Positions 55,218 through 64,000 of a stretch of DNA of 64,000 nucleotides are shown one piece after another (the stretch's first letter is position 1; each line of letters begins with the position of its first letter). The DNA lies in contig MU858095.1 in the NCBI GenBank assembly GCA_033297075.1, positions 124,001 through 188,000 of the forward strand, read 5' to 3'. Position numbers and translations under genes: made by a program. This DNA is from Rhypophila decipiens (lineage: Eukaryota > Ascomycota > Sordariomycetes > Sordariales > Naviculisporaceae). The notes beneath the pieces were generated by a model. The model saw nothing but the letters and a program-made list of their open reading frames with translations. It did not search any database and was not told where the DNA came from.

Positions 55218-57306
55218 CTACCTCATTTCATACATGTTTTGCTGACCGAGCTTCCTTCTCCTAATCCTGAATCGAACGGCACCGTTGGGCTTGGCAACGC
55301 CCAGTCCGAAGCGAGGACAGTCAAACTCCAAGTCTTTGCCCCGGTCACTATCCGCGTGCAAGATCTCAATGTCAAAGTTTGTAATCATTGTAGCTGCTGT
55401 AATGAGCATAATGCGCTTGGCTAGTAGCCTGCCGGGGCAAGCGTGTTGGCCGCCTGTGTTCGCGGGGTTATGTGATTAGCTCCAAGTTCTCTGAATTTTA
55501 TGATCTGGAAAGATGTGGAATAAAAAGGAACAGAATTGGCCTACCTCCGAACGGGATCCAAGCACCTTCCAATCCCTCCGTGCTGAAAGATGTGCCCTGT
55601 CCAGCAACAGGGCCAGAGTCTTCTCCCGTGTTTGCCTTGAGCTTGGTAGGCCCGGTCAGTCGCACCATTCCGTGCTTTGCTTGGAAACTATCCCCAGACG
55701 TGGCTTGGTCGTTCCCTGAAGTGACCTTTTTACTGCTGGTAAAGTTTGAAGACTCAGACCTGGAGACCAGAAACCTCTCGGCCCAAAATTCGTCGAGTGG
55801 TCGCTGCCCCTGTTTGTTATCCCAAACAGCCTCGTCTGTGTGCGCAAGCCAGGTATTGGCCACCATAAGTGTGCCCTTGGGCACCGGCGCAATGTTCGTG
55901 CTTCCACTCCCGATATGGAGATCATGATGGGGCGCTGTGCGAGGGATGTGAATGCGCACGCCGAATCGCAGGGTCTCTGCGTACAGGGACGATAGGAGCG
56001 GAATCGAATCGAGGTCCTTCGATTCGAATGCCTGAAAACCAGCGCCGTTTCCATGGCTTTTATCATGTTGAGAAACTGGAGAGAGTGATGCGCGCAATGA
56101 AGAGAGGAGCCTTTCCGATCGCAAGATCTGCAGGATCAAGGTCGCTGAGGAGGGAACCACATTGGTGACGGAAGCCCAGATGACTGCGAGGTCTGCTGAT
56201 GCCACCGAGTCTTTGTCCTGTCCTGTTGCGAGAAATAGAACCTGGTATCTTTCGCGCATCATCTTGGTCCCCCATGAAGGATCTGAGTACGAATCATTTT
56301 CAGCGTCGTGGCGGTGACTTTTGGTGTGGGCCACGGCGTCGGCATGCCAATTCTTGACGCACTGAAGAAGTCTGTCTCGTAATCGGTAGACCCTCGGCGC
56401 CAGAAACCGTGGGACTCTGCTAGCAAGGAGTGCGATGCGCTTGTCGTACTCCCAGAGATTCGGCAGGAAGTCTGGGTTCTGGCTCAAAAGGTGATCACCG
56501 AAAAGCGTCCGTATTAGCGCGGAGCCGAGATGTTGTTCGAAAAATGATACCAAGTCCGGTCCCTCGATCCACTCACTGTCTCTTGTATGGATGTCGAGTG
56601 ACTGAAGAGCCTCGGCGAAGTATTTCTGATATCGCTGGGTGATGGGCTCCAGACCGTCTTTCAGCAACCCGGAAACGAGGTTTTCGTGTGTGATGAGGAT
56701 GATTCTGTCTTCTGGTCGGCCGGCTGAGCTCCCCTGGATGGGTTTCAATCTAGCACCGGAGGTGTCGTTCGCGTAAGCTTTGGCGGCTGCATGTCCCATG
56801 CCGAAGCCATGGTGCAACATGAGGGCGTATGCACGGGAAACGGTCGTGCGCGCATCGTGGAACAGCTCAGCGACGTTGCGAGGTCCCTGGATCAGATAGA
56901 TGCTGTCTTGGAAGATGGGAACATGGAGCGTGGCCCCATAGGGAAATTTCTGTCTGCAGAACCATTGTTAGCAGTTTGGCTTTGCACATTTGGAGTTGTT
57001 GCGTCTGACCGGGGTTGAAATGGTGGAGGATTACCTTGCGTTCAGCAGAAATTGACTACCGTCCCGAAGAAAGGGTATCGTATTCTTGAGAAATGGTACA
57101 GAGTACGGGACGGTATTGCGTCTGGGCGGTTTCGATCCCAACCTGACCGAGGGTAATATGATAGACAGAAACCCGAAAAGTAGGAAGAATAAGCCGCCAA
57201 TCCAAAAGACGGGGATGACGATGTGGATAACACGAATGAAAGATCGAGCGGCCGCACCGGTCAAAGATCCCATCTCCAGGTTCTCCCCACCAGGAGAGGA
57301 ATACAT
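55218..57306 (-). CDS. Cytochrome P450, CYP7/8-like
   Basis: Exons 57306-57035, 56953-55545 and 55453-55218 (introns 81 and 91 nt) give 638 residues; a start at 57273 is possible. A membrane anchor ('IHIVIPVFWIGGLFFLLFGFL') precedes 'PYSVPFLKNTIPF'. ExxR is E417-T-L-R420. The heme loop 'WIPFGGGQHACPGRLLAKR', completed across intron 2, has Cys566. The I-helix ('LAVIWASVTNVVPSSATLIL', about 344-363) lacks the usual A/G-G-x-D/E-T pair, as in prostacyclin-synthase-like P450s that rearrange rather than hydroxylate, although many fungal CYP7/8-like enzymes share this. It is longer than usual because of Ser/Gly/Asp-rich inserts. Divergent from the other P450-fold gene. Confidence 0.87.
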
Positions 57307-59445
57307 GACAAGCTGCAAAATGAGATGATAGAATTCAGGGTAGATGGCAAATAGTGACAAATCAGACTAACGAAGAGCAATGTGAAAGTAGGAGCATTGA
57401 CCTCGAGAGAGGTTATTGAAAAGCTACTATGTTTATAATATTAATAACACAGGGCGCGTCCTTGTGAGGCACAAAAGGACATTCTATTCTCTTGAGCTCC
57501 TGAACACATGTGAATGCCAGGCTTCATACGGCAGCCGGAATTCTTGGCAACCATGGCGATGACTATGTGGGGATCCATAAACAACGAAAAGACATCAGTT
57601 GCCCACTCGATGAGGAAAGCTTCAGATACAGAACAAGATACTCCTGAGTTGTAACCTCTTTGTGACTGTGCCATGGCTTGGCCGCGCAGAGGTGTGCTAA
57701 CTTGTAAGTCGGGCCATGAACTACCGGCTCATCTTCCTATCGCTGTATCTCCTTTTGCAAGAAGGCACCCTCTTGATGACCCAGAATCTTCCTCTAGCCC
57801 CGAGCTCGATGTGTTTCCCAGTGTCCAATGATAGTGAGGGTATATGGGTAACCAATTGAAGAAGTGAATACTAGGAACTTCTGCCTTGCGTGTTTGGTAG
57901 ACTCCAGGCTAGATCGCTATACACCAACACCGGATGACAGTGACACCCTCCCAGGACATGTCGACCGGCGCCAACTGGTTTTGCCGCCTCATACTTTGTC
58001 TAGGTATGTATGCCGAATAGGCGCCAAGGTGGTGGTCAATATCTGTGTGAAAGTGGTAGTGATTGCGAGTTCATTCTTGGCTCCTTCCGGTCGTTATCCC
58101 GAAGCCGCCAGAGGACACCGAGCTTCCCGGATTAGTGATGCATTCCTTTCCTCCTCAATATTTGATGCTCGTCTGTGGCATGGAACAATAATCACCCCGT
58201 GGGGAACGGAAATTGGCGGTCTTTTTGTTCTCAATGCTACTCTCATCCTTCGATATTGCTGTGTTTTTGGAGTTTATGGAGTCTTAGCCAACAAGAGGGT
58301 CAAGGAAGTTGGGATCTAGTATGATCTAGACCGAAGTGACGTTTGTAAACAAACGTGGTGGTGCCGATTTGGGGGCCACGGATCGGTGGTTTTAACCCGT
58401 CCCTTCAGCTCAAAGGAGCAGTAAACGTACGGTCTAGCAGTACGGTCCGTCCCGTGGTGTACGAGCTAAGCCAGAGTCGCGAGAGAACTTGAAGGTCCGA
58501 ATACGCATGTGCCTCAATACGCATACATGCCTTCCATTTGGACCACTAAAATCAATGACAGGTACCGCACGTAAGAACCACACATGGACACAACGTCTTT
58601 GTCGGTGGTGTAGTGTACAGTGCAGGAGAGAACGCCTGCTGATTGGACACAACTCTGGGTGGTCAGCACATTTCATTGAATGAAATACAGTAGATTGCAT
58701 TCATACACTTCTGGGAGCCTGTCATGCTGGGCAACACCGCTTTAGTATCCGAAGGCACTCTCGTCTTATAATATGTTACCAATTATCTTGGTTCTCAGGC
58801 TAAAGTTCTGGTGCACGTTCCCTTTTGGGGCATATTATTCGACAACGGCACCCAGCCCTCCACCAACCCGCGTAATGGATTACCCCTGGTCCGGAACTTC
58901 CCACTGGTACATGTAGGTACTCGAGAAGGTACCGGCCGTCAAGTTCCCACACTGAAACTTTCACATTTACCATACACTACATACACCCTCACTCTCAGAT
59001 GCTCACCATGTGCATCTAGATTCTCATGAGTTCATTATCATGGGAGGATTATAGCACAATCCAGGCAATGGCTTTGTCCGTCGATTCAGATTGGTCTCGA
59101 CAAGGGGCTGAACTTGCCTTTGCCACGGTCGGGAGTTTTTTGGACCCCGTTTTATTCACCTGTGGGCTGCATCTCGTCGGTCCAACGGCCAACAAGGAGG
59201 TTGGATGATGTGGCGGTGACTTAATCTCTAGCCAATATCACATTCTTTGCCCATCATCTGCCTAATCATCCACATCTGATCTGACCGGGAAACTGCTCAT
59301 ATTCGTCAACCACGGTGATCCTTATCCGAGTCATCCGTTAACCATTGTTTCTGCTGTTTGTTGACATCCTTTACCTCTTTTGCCAACTAGCTTGGCCTAC
59401 CTGCTCATTCTTTCATCCGCCATCATTTGCCAAAGGCCCCCCACC
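57307..59445. other. 2.1-kb divergent promoter region between two P450-fold genes
   Basis: Several short frames; none resembles a protein. Nothing else recognised. Confidence 0.5.
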
Positions 59446-61394
59446 ATGATTGGCCAAGTTCTTTCTTACATCCATTCAGATGGAAAATGGATCTCATGCG
59501 TGGTCTTGTGGATTCTGTGGAGGACTTGGATCTTCACCATCAAACCACGCCTACCTGTCTTTAGAGATGAGGTTGATGTGTTGCCTTACAACATTCCTTG
59601 TGAGTTCACCACGATCATAGATATAACATTTACATCAAGAATTTCTATTCTGACATTGTTTAGTCATAGGTAAGTAGTTCTATTCACCCGTCGTGATGCC
59701 ACATGCGCGTTGACTGCCACCAAGGCACGAGCAACACCGAAGCTCACATCATGTACCAGGCCATGCAATATCACTCTTCTGGGACCCTTTAGCCCTATAC
59801 GAGTATGCTCAGTAAGTATTCACAGCCTTCGCACAAGTAACTGACTATCTTTCCAACGCTTACATACCATTTCAGTACCTACTTTGGCAAGACCCGAAAG
59901 CCTTATGCCATTCACACAGCTGGTCAAATCACAGTTGTTATCACGGACCCTCACCAAGCAGCCGAGATACTCGGCAATGATGATAGCTACACATCGGACC
60001 CGTTCCTCGACGCTCTCTACCGAACGGTTGGTGGTGTCTCGATCCCTGGAAGTCAAACGCTCTGGAAGAAAGGCCGCCCAAACATCAATGCCAACAACAA
60101 GACATCGAGTCTCGTCCACAAGTGTCATGAAATCTTACTCAACCAGCTCAGCAGCCCAAATATCAACACCAAGGTCGTATCTTTAATCGAGACGGCAACA
60201 CGCAATGGGATCCCATCATCCACAGAGATCAGCCACACAAAAGACAACATCAAGGTGGTAAGCCTACACCGCTGGTGCCGGGACATCTTGATCAAGGCCC
60301 AGATGGACTTATTCTTCGGGCCATCGCTGGTGGACGAGATAGAGCCCGACGCCGTAACCCTTTTTGACTCATTCGACGCCAATTCCTGGATGCTCGCCTA
60401 TCAATACCCGTCCTTCTTGGCCAAACAAGCCACGATGCCCCGCGAAAATCTTGTTCGGGCGTTACAGACATATCTTGACGCTGTAGCGGACAAGAAGGAC
60501 AATGATGAACACAACCCGGTGTTTGCCCTTGTGATTGAGGAGATGAAAACTGCTGGCCTCTCACACGAAGACTGTGCACGGGTGTTGTTGGTTATGTTTT
60601 GGGAGTAAGTTCTTGCTTGGCCCCGCCGTTTGACTTGGATCTATGTATGGAATGTTGACAAAAAGAACAGAATCAACGCTACCGTCCAAACAACAGCCTT
60701 TTGCATGCTAGCCCATCTCCTCCGCCCCGAGAACAAGGGTCTAATCGACACCACCCGAAAGGAAACAATACCAGTGACCACGGACATGACTTCTCAGTTA
60801 GTACGTAGAACAAGCATGGAAGTCCAGCCTCTGGATGATCCCAGCGTGTTCGACTACAATGCCTTCAGCTCTTCAATCTGTCCTACTCTGCACTCACTAT
60901 ATGCTGAAGTTATGCGTGTCTTCAACACGAGCGCCCCAATCCGGGTCACTACAAGACCAGTTTCTCTCAGCAGCGGTACACAGAGCAACTCCGAGACCAA
61001 AGTCATACCCACAAACACCAAGATTGTTCTGCCCCAGAGGATGATAGCCTTGTCTCCCGAACTATTTGGACCAAAGGCAGACCATGTTGATCCACACCGC
61101 TTTGTGACTCCTAGTAACAAGGAAGATGCTGCCCATGCTCCTGAGAGCTTGGTATTAGGCACATTCCTGCCTCAAAATAGTGCCAAGACAGTTGGAAAGT
61201 CTGCTGTGCTGGCTTTTGTTGCTTTTGTGCTATGGAGATTTGATCTAGAAGTCGTACCCGAAGGCCAGATGGCAAAGGATGGCAAGACTGTTGGGATGGG
61301 TGTCCCTAGAATTGCTTTGAAGAGGCCGAGCCTCGGTGTGAGCAGACAGGTCGACGGGGATGATGTGGTTGTTGAAGTGAGGAATAGACAATAG
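59446..61394 (+). CDS. P450-fold protein lacking the heme-ligand cysteine
   Basis: Five exons: 59446-59599, 59664-59669 (6 nt), 59760-59811, 59876-60604 and 60671-61394, all GT-AG; 554 residues. An N-terminal anchor precedes 'LPYNIPFIGHAISLFWDPLALYEYA'-like proline and A-helix regions. The I-helix region reads 'FWEINATVQTTAFCMLAHLL', and the K-helix has E393-V-M-R396. 'DPHRFV' precedes the heme loop. In place of FGGGxxxCPG it reads 'TFLPQNSAKTVGKSAV', with Lys486 where Cys is expected, then the normal L-helix 'LAFVAFVLWRFDLEVV'. No intron or frameshift nearby supplies a cysteine. It is presumably unable to do normal P450 oxygen chemistry: either a degenerating gene or a protein with another role. 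CYP7/8-like class, as is its divergent neighbour. Confidence 0.85.
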
Positions 61395-63407
61395 CTTCAT
61401 AGAGGCAGCATCCAATCTTAACGTCAGAGTCCCAGCAGTGATATCTTGTACTAACCCAGCACAGTCCCATCTTGGTAACCCTGCCTCTTGCCAAAACTCG
61501 TAAAATCGAATAGTATCCTTGTAAGGATCCATACCGAAACGTCTTGTCCTGTTGTTCTTCAAGGTCCAACCAAGGCAAATTATCCGCGAAAGACATGGAG
61601 AATATATTGTGGTTGGTTTTCGTTCTCGAGTCCGGCGAAGACTATTCGGACGTTGGTTCGATCGAGGAAGGAGACGGCATTGAGGGCGGTGATTCAAATA
61701 TTTGGATATCAATATTGCGGATATGTGGAAATGGGTTGGTCTATCAGCGCCTGTATAACCTAAAGCGTTGGAAATTGAAATGACGCTCGAACAGGCAGGC
61801 CGCCACCTATGGTGCACCCAACTTGAAGTCAGTATTTTGGTGATTATGATCAATTATAGTCAAACACAGACATACCTCTCGTGTTTTTCAAGATTGTCCT
61901 TGCCTACCAGCGAGTTTAGGACAACGTTGAGGCCGCTGTTATCCCGGTTGTTCGTCAGCCATCCATTTCCAAGAGTTCCAAGAAGACAACAACGATACTT
62001 GCCCTTTCCTCCGATACGATGGGCACCGAGCTTTTCGAGCCCCGTATTAACGTTGCGGACCTTGGAGTTGTAGTGCTCAAAGGTATTGTTGCCCAAACCG
62101 AAAGCGACATAGTTGAGAATGCCGAGGCAGAGGATGGAGTCTCGTTTGATTCGATGGTCCTCGCCGGCTGGTTCAAGAAACTCCTGGTCTGTCTACTGCA
62201 AGGGGGACTGCTAAACTATAATTGCAGAATCCTGCGGTGGGAAGCTGAAAGGTAGAAACGAGGCATAACAGGTAGTTGGGACCAGATGGCACAAGCTCCA
62301 GTCCCCTCCGTAGAGGGACTCTGACTAAGGGCTACAATGTTTCGTGGGATGAGGTACGGTTTGCGCTGAGTTCCAACTTAGCGCAGCTGTCAGTGAGTCG
62401 GGGGGTGATGGGGCAGGGAGGGGTAGGTTAAGTACTGGGCCAACGGGTCAATTGGTTCCTGTTGTTTCCCCCGCTGTGGAAAGTGAGAGCGAAGGCTCTG
62501 TTTGAAAAGGTGGGGCCTGGGGAAATTCTTGAGATCAGATTCTGGACCATCCGACCATGACCGAATGAGGTATACGGTCGGTGATATGTTTTACAATAAT
62601 CATCTTCAACATTCCTAACTTGGATCTAATTCCATATATGATGCGACAGGAGGAACCAGGCGCAGGCGAAACCTCGACCCCGAGGGCGGCTTCTCGTCGT
62701 GAGCTGAGAGACAAGACATGCCACGGGACTCACACTGAGAAAGCATGAGGCTTTAGGGACGGGAAAGGTTCACGCGAAGGAACAAGTTTCAGCGTAGAGT
62801 TTGTTTCAGGTCTCTGTAGCCACATTAGTGTCTAGGCAGTTTCGAAGGTCTCGATATTGGTGGTGGAGGGCGCGAGGGCCGTTGCAGATGCTTTTCCGAG
62901 ATGTCCGAAGTGTCCGAGATCTCCGTCGAGTAAACCATATAGCCTCCAGGAGTTCGCCCTTATCACCACAAGGGCCTAAGGTGTTTGATATCCACTGCAT
63001 CACTCCAAAACGAGTTGAGCGAATCTGGTGCCAATAGTCGACAGTCGCCAGCGGTCCATCATGCTAGTTGAGATGTGAGTCTTGGCACCGTCCTGCAGAT
63101 GGGTTCGTAGCAACCCGCATCTTCCTTCTCGTCACCAATATGATTACTCAGAGATGGACCCAGTATACATGGCAGAATGATACCGTATCATTACGGGGAG
63201 TATGATCTTGATATTTGACATGTGCTATTAATACAACCACAGAATGTAACTACTCCTCCTAGATGACTGTCCGTCCAAAAGTCCGAATCCCCTCGGCGGG
63301 GTAAGATATATGTTCGTTTTTAATGAGGTCTCGTTTTAATCGTTTTAATGGTCGAGATGCAAATGTGCAGCGGATGGACGAACGAGGTCGTGTTGTTGTG
63401 TGTTGGT
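61395..63407. other. 2-kb intergenic region
   Basis: Short frames only, none protein-like. Right side is the 3' flank of the small gene at 63.4 kb. Confidence 0.5.
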
Positions 63408-63689
63408 TTATCTCCGAACCCCAGAATTTGTCTTCCACTCGCCAGCGTCCTTGATGCCCTGCGAAACAGACGCTACGCCACCCTCGAGACCAGTGCCGAT
63501 GTTGGCGATGCCATCACCAAGTGGTCTTCCCACGCCGCCTGTGGCACCGTTGACGGTCTCGCCGATTCCTCGAGAGGCAGCGCCGACCACTCCGCCAACT
63601 GTGTTTGACAGGCCGCCGACCGTGTTGCCGAGAGTGGAGGTGACGGTCTTGCCGGCGCCGGCGATGCCTGAGTCTTTCTTGCTGTTCAT
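63408..63689 (-). CDS. Small glycine-rich conserved-type protein
   Basis: Single exon, 93 residues from the ATG at 63689; the frame is open 14 codons further up. It consists of short Gly/Thr/Val repeats ('STLGNTVGGLSNTVGGVVGAA', 'GIGETVNGATGGVGRPLGD', 'GLEGGVASVSQGIKDAGEWK') with alternating hydrophobic positions and no signal peptide or cysteines. Proteins of this look, with 'GDAGEWK'-like ends, are widespread and uncharacterised in ascomycetes. Function unknown; possibly stress-related or membrane-associating. Confidence 0.6.
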   Translation of the reverse strand: MNSKKDSGIAGAGKTVTSTLGNTVGGLSNTVGGVVGAASRGIGETVNGATGGVGRPLGDGIANIGTGLEGGVASVSQGIKDAGEWKTNSGVRR

Positions 63690-64000
63690 TTTGACGTTGG
63701 TTTGAATTTCGAGCGTTAACTTGGAGGTCAAGTTTTGTTTTGGTTGAGTATTGTGTGGGAGAAGAGGGCTGAATGCGAAGATTATTAGATGGGAATCAAA
63801 TTTCAGGATATGGTATTGTGGGATATTTGGGATAGTTATATACCTTTTGAATCCTTGGTCTCTTTAATTGCGTCGGAATTGCGTCGAGGCGATGTAAGTG
63901 GCCATGTAAGAGGTTGTTTGGAACGTCAGGCCGAAAACTGGATCTTGGTCACCAGACCAGCCCGCCCCATCCAATTACGTCATATCTCACCCCCTTTCCG
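63690..64000. other. Right-end non-coding stretch
   Basis: Promoter side of the small glycine-rich gene. Nothing else seen. Confidence 0.5.

Noticed and set aside
57864..58319. 151-codon plus-strand frame between the two P450-fold genes
   Set aside because: No domain, signal or coherent composition; it looks like chance open frame in a promoter region.
61100..61250. A missed intron or frameshift hiding the heme-Cys motif of the P450-fold gene
   Set aside because: I read all three plus-strand frames across the loop: the other two hit stops within a few codons and none shows FGGG or CPG. Flanking motifs are in one open frame.
1..64000. CRISPR arrays, bacterial operons or rRNA genes
   Set aside because: The window is plainly fungal nuclear DNA; no regular repeat-spacer pattern or rRNA sequence was seen.

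Overview
This is a 64 kb piece of a filamentous ascomycete (Pezizomycotina) genome. The evidence is short introns of 55-94 nt with GT(or GC)...CTRAY...AG signals, about 50% G+C, and protein families typical of these fungi: an AflR-type Zn2Cys6 regulator, DHA1 and DHA2 drug-efflux MFS pumps, a BBE-type FAD oxidase, an LsdA-like protein, a DUF3433 protein, a PTH11/rhodopsin-like membrane protein and CYP7/8-like P450s. I could not fix the genus.

Layout. (1) 0.7-17.7 kb looks like a secondary-metabolite gene group: MFS pump, Zn2Cys6 regulator, secreted FAD oxidase divergent from a BAHD acyltransferase, a 14-TM MFS pump, a second (Tri3-like) acyltransferase and an LsdA-like secreted protein. (2) 19.2-20.3 kb is a MYND-finger gene with an apparent +1 frameshift in an A8 tract. 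(3) 20.3-29.0 kb is a gene-poor mosaic of short repeats and fragments of unrelated genes, including an SmB-like tail next to an intron-bearing sugar-transporter piece. (4) 29-43 kb holds a ferric reductase divergent from a DM13 protein, an alpha/beta hydrolase, an APC amino-acid permease and a 1385-aa DUF3433 protein. (5) 43-61.4 kb is a second metabolic group: O-methyltransferase divergent from a P450, another 14-TM MFS pump, a rhodopsin-like membrane protein, and two further divergent P450-fold genes. (6) A small glycine-rich protein lies at the right end.

The tailoring enzymes present (FAD oxidase, two acyltransferases, O-methyltransferase, three P450-fold proteins), three pumps and a regulator could form one or two pathways. 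No polyketide synthase, NRPS, terpene synthase, DMATS or other backbone enzyme is visible, so the scaffold must come from outside the window or from an unrecognised enzyme.

Most notable points: the 59.4-61.4 kb P450-fold gene has lysine where the heme-ligating cysteine should be, although the flanking helices and ExxR are intact, and its model needs a 6-nt microexon. Two other introns use GC donors. Nine short telomere-type (TTAGGG) tracts are scattered over the window, three of them inside genes. The 20-29 kb mosaic carries a 60-bp inverted repeat and several short repeat families. All gene models were built by eye from splice signals and family resemblance; no database search or alignment was run.
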